Source: Lachnospiraceae bacterium (GTDB lineage Bacteria; Bacillota; Clostridia; Lachnospirales; Lachnospiraceae). From it: a DNA stretch of 36,778 nucleotides. The notes beneath the pieces were generated by a model that saw only the letters and a program-made list of their open reading frames with translations, did no database searches and had not been told where the DNA came from. The position numbers and the translations under genes are program-made. The DNA is taken from NCBI GenBank assembly GCA_016290615.1, contig JAEEUS010000018.1:1-36778 (forward strand), in the 5' to 3' direction. Shown in pieces: positions 16,594 to 25,233 of the stretch. Within the stretch, counting starts at the first letter, position 1; each line of letters starts with the position of its first letter.

Positions 16594-16627
16594 CCGCTCA
16601 TTTACATATGTATTTGGTTCTATGGCA

Positions 16628-18130
16628 TTAATTGCCTTCTTCTTCGCCTTCGCCCTGCGCAGCTTCTCTTTCAGCGTCTTCGTCATAGTACTGGATCTCT
16701 TCAGTATCCTGTGCAGGAAGATCTATATAATCCTCGGAGATATCCATACCGGTTACCTGTTCTTTTATCTGCTCTGACAGCTGTTTTAACTGCTCTGAAA
16801 CATTCTTTCCGGCCCATATATTCGAGAAGGTTATCTCTGCCTGGAGCCAGTAATTTGACGTAGCCATCATCTTCGGTACAGGCTTTGAATCAGCGTACAC
16901 GTTTACGAATTCCTGCGCTGCCGCATCCTCGTATGTCACTGTGTTGCATGCACTCAGCTTACCTGACATGTTGTAAAGCTCGGGAGCCTTGAATATAGTT
17001 AAGAACTTTGCAAATGATGCAGCCGTTTCTTTCTTTTCAGAGTAACCGTTAACGACAACCGTATTTGTTACAGACATGCTTCTTGTCGTAAGATTTTCGC
17101 TCAACTGTGGAAGACGCATAACTCCGTATTCATACTCGAACTCGCCGTCTGCCTTGGCCTGTTCCAAAACCTTTATGGCATCGCTCGTAGCTGTCGTAAA
17201 TACCATCTTGCCTTCTATGAATTCTTTAAGCACGCTCTCATATGATATGTCTTCATAATCAAACGAGAAGAACTGGTTAAGATCCTGATACAGCGTAAGA
17301 GCCGTAATGGTATCCATGTTGTAAATATCTATCACAGACGGATCATCACCGTTTTCTCCGCCTATGTTGATATAGTTTCCTACAAAGAAATAATTATAGA
17401 AGATATCTTTGACATCCCACTTGAATACCGTCTCAACATCCATGGGAGCATCATATGTATCCGCAAATTCCATGAGCTCATCGAAAGTATCCGGCAAAGA
17501 CTGCTGTATGCGATATTCTATCCTCTCCTCGGGAGTCATATCAGCCTCGGGATTATCCAAGACTTCTTCATCTGCCTCATCATCTTCTGTATTCTCTTCG
17601 TCAGGCTCTGTCGAATCCTCAGCCATTATCTGATTCTGAGCCATGTTGAACAGATATGTTCTGTTATATAGCATCGCGCTCGTTTCAAAATAGAACGGAT
17701 ATGCTACCGGATTTCCTCTGTAAGTAACAGACTGGAGTGCCGCAGCTGAAAAATGATTCTGATTTACTACATCTGTATCTACGATATGAGCCAGTCCTCC
17801 AAGATATGCTCTCTCTAGCATGTCATTTGTGATCACATAAAGATCAGGCATTGAATCATCTTCTATTGATGCTTTGTTAACCTGTTCAAGATACTCATCA
17901 CCTGACTGAAGCTTGGGAACGACTCTCACTCCGTACATCTCATTGTACGCCACACACGCCGCTTCCATGAAATCCGAAAGAGAATCATCCGTATACCATA
18001 TGACAAGACCGTCATTGCTTGGGACCTCTTCTTCAAGTTTGGCAGGTGTAGCGGTGGCTGCCGTAAACACTGCCCATCCTGCGATGACAATGCATACAAG
18101 CGCAGACACTACTCTTTTAATTGTATCCAT
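16628..18130 (-). CDS. Extracellular solute-binding protein, family 1-like (orphan)
   Basis: A 500-residue exported protein. A short basic start (MDTIKR) and a hydrophobic segment to about residue 28 form a signal peptide or signal anchor; there is no lipobox cysteine at the expected place. The following LVIWYTDDSLSDFMEAACVAYNEMYGV and later AYPFYFETSAMLYNR and SFAKFLTIF are typical of ABC-type sugar-binding proteins. Two features are unusual. A strongly acidic insert (about residues 165-200, Glu/Asp-rich) sits in the first lobe, and the C-terminus is an acidic tail ending in EGEEEGN. No permease or ATPase gene is adjacent. It starts 19 bases after argD behind a GAGG site and shares the operon terminator, so it is probably co-expressed with arginine biosynthesis. 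The ligand is unknown. Confidence 0.82.
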   Translation of the reverse strand: MDTIKRVVSALVCIVIAGWAVFTAATATPAKLEEEVPSNDGLVIWYTDDSLSDFMEAACVAYNEMYGVRVVPKLQSGDEYLEQVNKASIEDDSMPDLYVITNDMLERAYLGGLAHIVDTDVVNQNHFSAAALQSVTYRGNPVAYPFYFETSAMLYNRTYLFNMAQNQIMAEDSTEPDEENTEDDEADEEVLDNPEADMTPEERIEYRIQQSLPDTFDELMEFADTYDAPMDVETVFKWDVKDIFYNYFFVGNYINIGGENGDDPSVIDIYNMDTITALTLYQDLNQFFSFDYEDISYESVLKEFIEGKMVFTTATSDAIKVLEQAKADGEFEYEYGVMRLPQLSENLTTRSMSVTNTVVVNGYSEKKETAASFAKFLTIFKAPELYNMSGKLSACNTVTYEDAAAQEFVNVYADSKPVPKMMATSNYWLQAEITFSNIWAGKNVSEQLKQLSEQIKEQVTGMDISEDYIDLPAQDTEEIQYYDEDAEREAAQGEGEEEGN

Positions 18131-18149
18131 AAAAACCTCAAATCACGCC

Positions 18150-19349
18150 TTATGCAACCGTTTCATCAAGCGCCTGCTTAAGTATGGCTATCATGTCATC
18201 GACATCCTTTGTACTTATCACAAGCGGAGGAAGGAAACGCAAAATATTGGTTCCTGCATTTATGAGTATAAGGCCTTTTTCTAAAGCCTTGTTGATAATG
18301 TCAGCAACAGGCCTGTCAAATTCTAGACCCTGCATGCATCCCATTCCCCTGTGTTCTTTGATGCAGTCATAACCGACGCATATTTCATCGAGCTTCTCAT
18401 ACAGATAAGCTCCGACTTTGTTCACATTATCTATTATATGTTCAGACTCAAACAAATCAAGTACTTTATCTATCGCAGTACATACCAAAGGGTTTCCTCC
18501 GTATGTTGAACCGTGGTCTCCTGCGACAAGAGAGTTCTTTGCAACCTTCTCGGTCACAAGAAATGCTCCTACGGGAACTCCGCCGCCGACAGCCTTTGCA
18601 GTGGTCATTATATCGGGATGTACGTCATACATATGCCATGCATAGTTGGCACCGCACCTTCCCATGCCGCACTGGATCTCATCTAATATAAGAAGAATGT
18701 CGTTTTCCCTGCACAGCTTTCCAACGCCTTCGATAAACTCCTTTGTTGCCGGATATATGCCGCCTTCTCCCTGGAGTGTCTCCATTATAATAGCGCATGT
18801 TTTTTTATTTATAAGGGCTTTTACGTTCTCAAGATCATTATATTCAGCGAACTTTACATCACAGATGAGAGGCTCAAAAGCTTCCCTGTATGCCTGCTTG
18901 CCTGTTACTGCAAGAGCACCGCATGTCCTGCCGTGGAATGAATGATCCATGGCGATTATCTCATGATCATGCGATTTATTCTTATTATATGCATACTTTA
19001 TCGCAGCCTTGATCGCTCCCTCAACAGCCTCTGCACCGCTGTTTGTAAAGAATACGCGGTCCATATGTGCAAACTCTGTCAGTTTCTTAGCTGCGTTTGC
19101 AAGCGGTACTGAATAGTAATAGTTTGACGTGTGGAGTATCTTATCGATCTGAGCCTTTAGTGCGTCATTATACTCCTTTACGTTGTATCCTAATGCAAAT
19201 ACGCCTATACCGCATACAAAGTCCAGATATTTCCTGCCTTCTGTGTCATACAGATATACTCCGTCACCATGATCGAAAACTATCGGATAGCGATTATATG
19301 TATGTAGCAGGCTGCCTTCAGCCTGATCGATATATTCCTGTGTAGTCAT
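18150..19349 (-). CDS. argD: Acetylornithine aminotransferase
   Basis: A 399-residue class III PLP aminotransferase that converts N-acetylglutamate semialdehyde to N-acetylornithine, using glutamate. Visible features are the phosphate-binding NSGAEAVEGAIK, HSFHGRT, the cofactor aspartate D223 in LDEIQCGMGR, and the Schiff-base lysine K252 in TTAKAVGGGVPVG. It begins three bases after argB with GAGG inside the argB end. Ornithine or succinylornithine aminotransferases are similar, but the argJ-argB neighbours decide the role. Confidence 0.95.
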   Translation of the reverse strand: MTTQEYIDQAEGSLLHTYNRYPIVFDHGDGVYLYDTEGRKYLDFVCGIGVFALGYNVKEYNDALKAQIDKILHTSNYYYSVPLANAAKKLTEFAHMDRVFFTNSGAEAVEGAIKAAIKYAYNKNKSHDHEIIAMDHSFHGRTCGALAVTGKQAYREAFEPLICDVKFAEYNDLENVKALINKKTCAIIMETLQGEGGIYPATKEFIEGVGKLCRENDILLILDEIQCGMGRCGANYAWHMYDVHPDIMTTAKAVGGGVPVGAFLVTEKVAKNSLVAGDHGSTYGGNPLVCTAIDKVLDLFESEHIIDNVNKVGAYLYEKLDEICVGYDCIKEHRGMGCMQGLEFDRPVADIINKALEKGLILINAGTNILRFLPPLVISTKDVDDMIAILKQALDETVA

Positions 19350-19352
19350 ATC

Positions 19353-20231
19353 TTATTCCTCTTCTTTGATTATGGCAGTGCCGACACCGCTGTTTGTGAA
19401 TATCTCAAGCAACAGACAGTGAGGTATTCTGCCGTCCAGGATATGCACCCTGTTTACTCCGTTCTTAATTGCATCGGTACAGTTTCCAAGCTTCGGAAGC
19501 ATTCCTCCGCCGATTATACCCTCGTTTATCAGAGCATCAGCATCAGCTGCTGTTATTCTGGATATGAAGGAACTCTTATCGTTTATATCTCTGTAAAGAC
19601 CTTCAATGTCAGTAAGGAATACGAGCTTGTCAGCTCCTACAGCCTTTGCTATCGCACATGCCGCATCATCGGCATTTATGTTATATGTCTCGTAATCCTC
19701 TCCGAGGCCTATGGGACTTACAATAGGAAGGAAATCGTTTTCCAAAAGATCGTAGATGATCTTGGGAGAAACCTTTGTAACATTTCCTACAAAGCCGATA
19801 TCCTGACCGTTTGAGAGCTTCTTTTCAACTGTTAAGAGCTTTCCGTCCTTTCCGGATATGCCGACAGCCTTTACTCCTAGCTCCTCTACCATGCGGACAA
19901 GGTTCTTGTTGACTCTGCCGAGTACCATCTCAGCGATCTCCATCGTCTCGGCATCGGTAACTCTCAGTCCGTTTATGAATTCAGCCTCTTTTCCGACCTT
20001 GCCGACCCAGCGGCTGATCTCCTTGCCGCCGCCGTGAACTATGATGGGTTTGAAACCTACAAGCTTTAGCAGAGTTACGTCCTTTATAACGTTTTTCTGC
20101 AGTTCTTCATTGCTCATTGCAGAGCCGCCGTACTTAACAACTATTATCTTACGATTAAACTTTTGAATGTAGGGAAGGGCCTCAATGAGTACTTCCGCCT
20201 TCTCCATTACCTTATCAAGATTCTTTTCCAT
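19353..20231 (-). CDS. argB: Acetylglutamate kinase
   Basis: A 292-residue amino-acid kinase that phosphorylates N-acetylglutamate in the second step of arginine synthesis. The ATP-binding VVKYGGSAM, the IVHGGGKEI loop, and the C-terminal [17 protein letters not shown] and GGGMLPKL segments are all present. The long N-terminal helix before VVKYGG is typical of the hexameric, arginine-inhibited form, so feedback inhibition is likely. I chose the ATG at 20231: GGAG lies nine bases upstream, whereas the GTG at 20246 would contain that site and has none of its own. Confidence 0.95.
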   Translation of the reverse strand: MEKNLDKVMEKAEVLIEALPYIQKFNRKIIVVKYGGSAMSNEELQKNVIKDVTLLKLVGFKPIIVHGGGKEISRWVGKVGKEAEFINGLRVTDAETMEIAEMVLGRVNKNLVRMVEELGVKAVGISGKDGKLLTVEKKLSNGQDIGFVGNVTKVSPKIIYDLLENDFLPIVSPIGLGEDYETYNINADDAACAIAKAVGADKLVFLTDIEGLYRDINDKSSFISRITAADADALINEGIIGGGMLPKLGNCTDAIKNGVNRVHILDGRIPHCLLLEIFTNSGVGTAIIKEEE

Positions 20232-20252
20232 GTCAGTTTTCTCCACTTCTTA

Positions 20253-21476
20253 TTATGACCTGTAGTCAGCATTTATCTTAACATAATCATAGGTAAGATC
20301 ACAGCCCCATGCCCTTGCTTCTTCATTTCCCATATGCATGTCTGCTATTATCTTAACCTCTTTCTGTGAAAGGATCTTTGTTGCTTCCTCTTCGCTGTAT
20401 CCTGCATCTGCGCCGTTTTTGTATATCAGCATCTTTTGTCCGGCCGCTTCATAGTAAAGTTCCATATCCTCGGGATCAAACTTTGCTCCGGAATAACCGA
20501 GTGCACACAGTATCCTTCCCCAGTTTGCATCATGACCGTAAATCGCAGCCTTTGTAAGGCTCGAACAGATAACCGATTTGGCAAGTGTACGTGCATCGGC
20601 CTTGGTCGCCGCACCCAGTACGTGACATTCAACAAGTGCTGTAGCACCCTCTCCATCTCCCGCAAGTCTCTTTGCCTGAGTCTCATTTACATAGTGGATA
20701 GCTTCCTTAAATGCCTCAAACTCAGGAGTTCCTTCCTTTATCTCGGGATTTCCTGCCATTCCGTTTGCCATGATGAGCAGTGTATCGTTTGTTGATGTAT
20801 CTCCGTCAACAGAGATCATGTTGTAGGTGTCTATGACATCTTCCTTGACTATTTTGGTCAAAGCATCTTTTCCTATAACAGCGTCTGTTGTAACATATCC
20901 GAGCATTGTGCACATATTCGGATGTATCATTCCGGATCCCTTGCTCATTGCTCCTATTGTGACAGTGGTTCCTGCGATATCAACGGTAACAGCAAGCTGC
21001 TTGTTTACAGTATCCGTTGTCATTATTGCCTTGGAAGCGTCCGTGCTGCTTTCATAGGAATGAGCTTTTGCTGCCGCAAGTTTATCGATACCTGCTGTTA
21101 TTTTATCCATGGGAAGCTGTGCTCCGATTACACCTGTAGATCCCACAAGTACTGCATTCTTAGGGATATTCAACACCTTTGATGCTGCCTCTGCGGTCTG
21201 TATGCAGTAATCCATTCCCTCTTTGCCGGTTCCGGCATTTGCTATTCCCGTATTTACGATCACCGCCTGAACAAAGGGTGAATTCTCTACCAGATCCATA
21301 TCCCATTTGACAGGAGCTGCTTTTACAACATTGCTTGTAAATGTTCCGGCTACCACACACGGCTTCTGAGAATAGATTATCGCCATGTCCTTCCTGTTTT
21401 CGTATTTAACTGCGGCTTCAACACCGGCTGCTTCAAATCCTATCGGAGATGCGATACCGCCTTCTATTATATTCAT
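20253..21476 (-). CDS. argJ: Glutamate N-acetyltransferase / amino-acid N-acetyltransferase
   Basis: A 407-residue ArgJ, which recycles the acetyl group from acetylornithine to glutamate in the cytosol. It self-cleaves before a conserved threonine. Here the site is C189-T190 in GSGMIHPNMCTMLGY, so the residue before the nucleophile T190 is Cys rather than the more common Ala. The threonine is intact, so cleavage should still work. Whether it is mono- or bifunctional (able to use acetyl-CoA) cannot be told from sequence. It follows the GNAT gene by 14 bases. No argC is in the cluster, so that step is encoded elsewhere. Confidence 0.95.
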   Translation of the reverse strand: MNIIEGGIASPIGFEAAGVEAAVKYENRKDMAIIYSQKPCVVAGTFTSNVVKAAPVKWDMDLVENSPFVQAVIVNTGIANAGTGKEGMDYCIQTAEAASKVLNIPKNAVLVGSTGVIGAQLPMDKITAGIDKLAAAKAHSYESSTDASKAIMTTDTVNKQLAVTVDIAGTTVTIGAMSKGSGMIHPNMCTMLGYVTTDAVIGKDALTKIVKEDVIDTYNMISVDGDTSTNDTLLIMANGMAGNPEIKEGTPEFEAFKEAIHYVNETQAKRLAGDGEGATALVECHVLGAATKADARTLAKSVICSSLTKAAIYGHDANWGRILCALGYSGAKFDPEDMELYYEAAGQKMLIYKNGADAGYSEEEATKILSQKEVKIIADMHMGNEEARAWGCDLTYDYVKINADYRS

Positions 21477-21490
21477 ATCCTTTTCCTTCC

Positions 21491-21934
21491 TTATTTATTA
21501 AATTCAACTATGTTTGCTTCGTTGAGTACAAAATCGTAATAATTTAGGTCCAGTCTCTCCGTCCAGCCTATGGTATGCCAGAAAGCATTTCCTATATCGT
21601 TTTCGGAAAACGCTATTAGAGACACCTTGCTTATCTGTTCCTCTTTTAGTGCCTGCATGCACTTTACGACCATTGACTTTCCTATTCCTCTTAATCTGTA
21701 GTCAGGATCTACGCATACATGATAGAGGCAACCTCTTCTGCCGTCATGCCCGCAAAGGATAGCACCTACTATCTTGTCATCCTCTATAGCTACAACACTC
21801 GTATTCGGATTTCTTTTTAGAAATCTTTCAACACCTATATATGAATCGTCTATGCTTCTCATGGCAAAACCCTTGATCTTGCTCCATAGGGCAAAGACTT
21901 CATCATAATCTTTCATTGTCATTACTCTGATCAT
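21491..21934 (-). CDS. GNAT family N-acetyltransferase (YpeA-like)
   Basis: A 147-residue acetyltransferase. The acetyl-CoA pyrophosphate loop is visible as RLRGIGKSMV after the beta-strand CLYHVCVDPDY, and the GHDGRRG segment before it is typical of YpeA-type GNATs. The ATG at 21934 is preceded by GAGGGG at seven bases; an ATG 11 codons upstream lacks one. It is the first gene of the arginine operon. That position raises the possibility that it acetylates glutamate or another arginine precursor, but YpeA-like proteins have no firm substrate, so this is only a hint. Confidence 0.85.
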   Translation of the reverse strand: MIRVMTMKDYDEVFALWSKIKGFAMRSIDDSYIGVERFLKRNPNTSVVAIEDDKIVGAILCGHDGRRGCLYHVCVDPDYRLRGIGKSMVVKCMQALKEEQISKVSLIAFSENDIGNAFWHTIGWTERLDLNYYDFVLNEANIVEFNK

Positions 21935-21967
21935 AATATATCCCCTCTGATAGTTGACACAATCCAA

Positions 21968-21996
21968 ATTATAGCAAGCAATGCAAAATATGCAAA
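21968..21996 (-). promoter_or_regulatory. Promoter of the GNAT-argJBD operon
   Basis: Extended -10 TGCTATAAT (core 21973-21968), a 17-base spacer and TTTGCA (21996-21991) on the minus strand. An ArgR-like site at 21982-21994 overlaps the spacer and -35. Confidence 0.6.
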
Positions 21997-22059
21997 CCGA
22001 TTATACAAATTATTCATTTTTATTTGCATATACACATCATTGGTGCATATTTATGCAGT
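21982..22059. promoter_or_regulatory. Candidate ArgR operators (ARG boxes)
   Basis: TGCATATTTATGCA at 22044-22057 is a perfect inverted repeat and fits the central ARG box pattern TGNATWWWWATNCA exactly. A partial box (TTTGCATATA at 22023-22032) precedes it by about 19-20 bases, the usual tandem spacing. TGCAAAATATGCA at 21982-21994 overlaps the argJ-side promoter. Together they sit between the divergent arginine operons, which fits arginine-dependent repression of both. Confidence 0.6.
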
Positions 22060-22067
22060 TTTTGCTA

Positions 22068-22096
22068 TTGCTTTACATACATTTATGCGTTATATT
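22068..22096 (+). promoter_or_regulatory. Promoter candidate for argG
   Basis: TTGCTT (22068-22073), a 17-base spacer and TATATT (22091-22096). TTTACA at 22072-22077 is an alternative -35. The predicted leader is about 70 bases. Confidence 0.4.
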
Positions 22097-22171
22097 TGAT
22101 TTCGACAGCATAAATAAGCAGCCAAAATCGGCTGAATCAAATATCAAACATCATTTCAGGAGGTTTTTATA

Positions 22172-23392
22172 ATGAAAGAAAAGGTTATACTTGCTTACTC
22201 CGGCGGACTTGATACAACAGCTATCATTCCCTGGTTGAAGGAAAACTACGACTACGAAGTAATCTGTGTCTGCGTTGACTGCGGACAGGGTGAGGAGCTT
22301 GACGGACTTGAAGAAAGAGCAATAAGCTGCGGAGCTTCCAAGTTATATATAGAAGATGTTGTAGATGAGTTCTGCGACGAATACGTTGTTCCCTGCGTAC
22401 AGGGTCATGCGGTTTACGAGAACAAGTATCTTTTAGGAACATCTATGGCTCGTCCCGTTATCGCTAAACGTCTTGTTGAGATAGCAAAGAAGGAAGGCGC
22501 TACAACAATCTGCCACGGTGCAACAGGTAAGGGAAATGACCAGATCCGTTTCGAACTCGGCATCAAGGCACTCGCTCCTGAGCTTAAGATCATCGCTGTA
22601 TGGCGTGATGACAAGTGGAAGCTTTCTTCACGTGAAGAAGAGATCGAGTACTGCCATCAGCATGGCATACATCTTCCTTTCTCGGCTGATAACAGCTACA
22701 GCCGTGACCGTAACCTCTGGCATATAAGCCATGAAGGTCTTGAACTCGAGGATCCCGCAAACGAGCCTAACTATGATCACCTTCTTGTTCTCGGCGTTAC
22801 TCCCGAGAAGGCTCCCGATGAACCCGAGTATGTAACTCTTACATTTGAAAAAGGTATACCTACATCTGTAAATGGAAAGAAGATGAAGGTTTCAGAAGTT
22901 ATCAAGGAGCTTAACAAGCTCGGCGGCAAGCACGGTATCGGTATCATTGATATAGTAGAAAACCGTGTAGTTGGCATGAAGAGCCGTGGTGTATACGAAA
23001 CACCCGGTGGAACAATCCTCTACGAAGCACATCAGCAGCTTGAAGAACTCATACTTGACCGTGACACATATGCACTCAAGGCTGACATGGGCGCAAAGCT
23101 TGCTCAGATCGTATACGAAGGAAAATGGTTCACACCTTTATGCGATGCTGTAAAGGCATTCATCAAGTCTACACAGGAATATGTAACAGGTGAAGTTAAG
23201 CTTAAACTCTACAAGGGCAACATCATCAAAGCTGGCACAACTTCTCCGTACTCACTCTACAACGAGAAGATCGCTTCATTCACAACAGGTGATCTGTATG
23301 ACCACCATGATGCAGAGGGATTCATCAATCTGTTTGGTCTCTCATGCAAGGTTCGTGCTATGAAGATGCAGGAAGTAGAAAAGAACAAATAA
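22172..23392 (+). CDS. argG: Argininosuccinate synthase
   Basis: A 406-residue enzyme that joins citrulline and aspartate at the cost of ATP to AMP. The N-terminal P-loop [15 protein letters not shown], the [14 protein letters not shown] segment and the C-terminal [18 protein letters not shown] are family signatures. AGGAGG lies seven bases before the ATG. It is divergent from the argJBD operon and shares the ArgR-like control region. argH, the usual partner, is not here; instead a DUF1294 gene follows after eight bases. Confidence 0.97.
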   Translation: MKEKVILAYSGGLDTTAIIPWLKENYDYEVICVCVDCGQGEELDGLEERAISCGASKLYIEDVVDEFCDEYVVPCVQGHAVYENKYLLGTSMARPVIAKRLVEIAKKEGATTICHGATGKGNDQIRFELGIKALAPELKIIAVWRDDKWKLSSREEEIEYCHQHGIHLPFSADNSYSRDRNLWHISHEGLELEDPANEPNYDHLLVLGVTPEKAPDEPEYVTLTFEKGIPTSVNGKKMKVSEVIKELNKLGGKHGIGIIDIVENRVVGMKSRGVYETPGGTILYEAHQQLEELILDRDTYALKADMGAKLAQIVYEGKWFTPLCDAVKAFIKSTQEYVTGEVKLKLYKGNIIKAGTTSPYSLYNEKIASFTTGDLYDHHDAEGFINLFGLSCKVRAMKMQEVEKNK

Positions 23393-23400
23393 GAATAAGA

Positions 23401-23694
23401 ATGAGAGCAGAACTGATATTAATAGCATATATTATCGGTATAAATCTGATCGGATTTTTCATTATGGGCGTTGATAAGCAGAGAGCCAGAAAGAGGGCTT
23501 TCAGAGTTCCCGAGGCTACTCTGTTTCTGATCGCCATAATAGGCGGCTCCATCGGTTCGATCATCGGAATGCATTTATTCCATCACAAGACGAGGCACTG
23601 GTACTTCCTTTTCGGTATGCCTGCGATACTTTTACTGCAGCTCATACTTGTCGCCTTTGCAATATTCGGTCCGATAGATTTCATGTTCTTCTGA
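23401..23694 (+). CDS. DUF1294 family small membrane protein
   Basis: A 97-residue membrane protein with three hydrophobic segments (about residues 4-22, 38-56 and 70-92). It carries the DUF1294 signature: GVDKQRARKRAFRVPEATL between the first two, then GGSIGSIIGMHLFHHKTRHWYF. The family has no established function. The ATG eight bases after argG has no clear ribosome binding site, so translation probably depends on argG. A terminator hairpin follows about 50 bases on. Confidence 0.88.
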   Translation: MRAELILIAYIIGINLIGFFIMGVDKQRARKRAFRVPEATLFLIAIIGGSIGSIIGMHLFHHKTRHWYFLFGMPAILLLQLILVAFAIFGPIDFMFF

Positions 23695-23740
23695 ATATCT
23701 TATCAATATGCGATATTTAAGTTAAATATAATCATGATTT

Positions 23741-23782
23741 AAAAAGAGCAAGTGATGTTGACTTCACTTGCTCTTGCTTATT
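23741..23782. terminator. Bidirectional terminator between argG-DUF1294 and degV
   Basis: AAGAGCAAGTGA (23744-23755) pairs with TCACTTGCTCTT (23764-23775), a 12-bp perfect stem with an eight-base loop. The minus-strand side runs into five T's and the plus side into GCTTATTGCTTTATTTTTC. It separates two convergent genes. Confidence 0.8.
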
Positions 23783-23820
23783 GCTTTATTTTTCTGGGTT
23801 TTTGGGCAATCACCGTATGA

Positions 23821-24669
23821 TCAGTCGAATGATACGATCAGCCCACCGTTGTCAGCCAAAAGACTGTTAAAACCTGATGCGCTCATGATAAATATGTTCT
23901 TAAGACCGGTCTTTTCAATGATCATGTCACGCAGTTTCTCAGCTTCTATCAGATTGTTGCAGTGTGTTATGAACACCCTGGTCTGTTCTGATGCATCCTT
24001 AAGAGTATTTACCAGATTGTCCACAAGCTGTGAGAAGCTTTCCTTTAAGCAAAGCTTTGAATCCTCTTCTCTTATGGCATCCTCGTTGCCGACAAGGACC
24101 GGCTTTACTCTTCCGGCCTTGCTTATCACGTCTTTTATCTTATCTAACTTGATATTCTTATAAACGGCCTCAAGATCGCTCATTATGATAACTGTGCGCA
24201 TACGATCCCTGCAGCTTGTCAGATTCTTCTTTATCTCCTCGGCTTCCATACCCTGTTCTTCAAGCTCCATCGCAAGAAGTGCCAGTCGGCTCTCGGCACC
24301 GGATATACTCTTAGAATCTATGACAAATATCTCTTTATCGCCATGAGCATCCTCATACAGCTTCTTTGCTATCATAGCCGAGATATAGCATCCGCTGAGC
24401 TTTGAAGCGCTCGTTATGATATATATGCGCTTTTCATCGCCCTCTGCGATACAGTTATAGATAACATCGGGAGACGGGCATGCACTGTTTATGAATGCCT
24501 TTGAATCCACGATCTTTTCAAGAAGGCTCTTGGTGTTAATGTCTGAAGTATCTCTGAGCGGAACACCGTCTATTTCGAGTCTGAACGGTACGAGTTTTAT
24601 CCTCTCATCGTTTTTGTACTGCTCAGGAAGTTCACAGCTGCTGTCAGCTATAATCTTGTATTCTGTCAT
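23821..24669 (-). CDS. DegV family fatty-acid-binding protein (FakB-like)
   Basis: A 282-residue DegV protein. Members bind a fatty acid and present it to the kinase FakA for acyl-phosphate formation during uptake of exogenous fatty acids. Family features are IIADSSCELP at the start, SACPSPDVIYN (usually SQPS), the ITSASKLSGCYISA loop contacting the carboxylate, FVIDSKSISG, and the GRVKPVLVG segment. No fakA-like DAK gene is in the window. Its promoter has a near-consensus layout with a perfect 21-base palindrome over the transcription start, suggesting tight repression. The exact lipid is unknown. Confidence 0.9.
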   Translation of the reverse strand: MTEYKIIADSSCELPEQYKNDERIKLVPFRLEIDGVPLRDTSDINTKSLLEKIVDSKAFINSACPSPDVIYNCIAEGDEKRIYIITSASKLSGCYISAMIAKKLYEDAHGDKEIFVIDSKSISGAESRLALLAMELEEQGMEAEEIKKNLTSCRDRMRTVIIMSDLEAVYKNIKLDKIKDVISKAGRVKPVLVGNEDAIREEDSKLCLKESFSQLVDNLVNTLKDASEQTRVFITHCNNLIEAEKLRDMIIEKTGLKNIFIMSASGFNSLLADNGGLIVSFD

Positions 24670-24712
24670 GTTACTACCCCTTTTCGATTGCTTCTGTTTT
24701 AATAACCTTTAC

Positions 24713-24733
24713 ATGTAGTTTTTAAAACTACAT
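24713..24733. promoter_or_regulatory. 21-base palindromic operator candidate at the degV promoter
   Basis: Arms ATGTAGTTTT (24713-24722) and AAAACTACAT (24724-24733) are perfect inverted repeats around a single T. The loop is too small for an RNA hairpin, so a dimeric DNA-binding protein is the likely reader. It begins three bases downstream of the degV -10 and covers the predicted start site. Confidence 0.6.
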
Positions 24734-24735
24734 TG

Positions 24736-24764
24736 AGTATATCATTCCATTTTTTATTTGTAAA
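24736..24764 (-). promoter_or_regulatory. Promoter of degV
   Basis: TTTACA (24764-24759), a 17-base spacer, and the extended -10 TGATATACT (core 24741-24736) on the minus strand. Confidence 0.7.
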
Positions 24765-24814
24765 TACCTGCAGTTGCATTTTTTCACATACTTGTTAAAA
24801 AGTTGACTGACTTA

Positions 24815-24823
24815 TGCTAGAAT
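24815..24823 (+). promoter_or_regulatory. Extended -10 promoter of ridA
   Basis: TGCTAGAAT with no good -35 at 17 bases (TTGTTA lies at a 20-base spacing). It precedes the ridA start by about 31 bases. Confidence 0.5.
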
Positions 24824-24854
24824 AGGTTGAAACATAAATTTGGAGGATAAACAT

Positions 24855-25232
24855 ATGATAAAGAAAGTATCTACTGACAAGGCTCCGGCAGCCATCGGTC
24901 CCTACTCTCAGGCCGTTATAGCCGACAAGTTCTTATTTGCATCAGGTCAGATCCCGATAAACCCTGCTACAGGAAATGTTGAAGCCACAACAATAGAAGA
25001 ACAGGCAACGCAGGTATGCAAAAATATCGGTGCCATCCTTATCGAAGCAGGATGCGGATATGAAAACGTTGTAAAGACAACATGTTTTTTGGCCGATATG
25101 GGCGATTTCGCGGCTTTTAACTCAGTATATGAGAAATACTTCACCCAGAAGCCTGCACGCAGCTGTGTGGCCGTTAAACAGCTTCCTAAGGATGTCCTTT
25201 GCGAAGTTGAAGTCATAGCCAGTCTTTACTGA
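24855..25232 (+). CDS. ridA: RidA family reactive imine/enamine deaminase
   Basis: A 125-residue RidA (YjgF/UK114). It hydrolyses reactive enamines such as 2-aminoacrylate released by PLP enzymes, protecting the cell. Conserved features are GPYSQAV, SGQIPINPATG, the substrate-carboxylate arginine R102 in KPARSCVAV and the glutamate E117 in CEVEVIA. I chose the ATG at 24855 because the ATG five codons earlier contains the ribosome binding site GGAGG, eight bases upstream of 24855. It is co-transcribed with the following transporter, from which it is separated by one base. Confidence 0.93.
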   Translation: MIKKVSTDKAPAAIGPYSQAVIADKFLFASGQIPINPATGNVEATTIEEQATQVCKNIGAILIEAGCGYENVVKTTCFLADMGDFAAFNSVYEKYFTQKPARSCVAVKQLPKDVLCEVEVIASLY

Positions 25233-25233
25233 T

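Noticed and set aside
16400-16777. Plus-strand open frame of 125 codons overlapping the solute-binding gene end
   Set aside because: It would start at TTG without a ribosome binding site, runs through the arginine-operon terminator and is antisense to real coding sequence.
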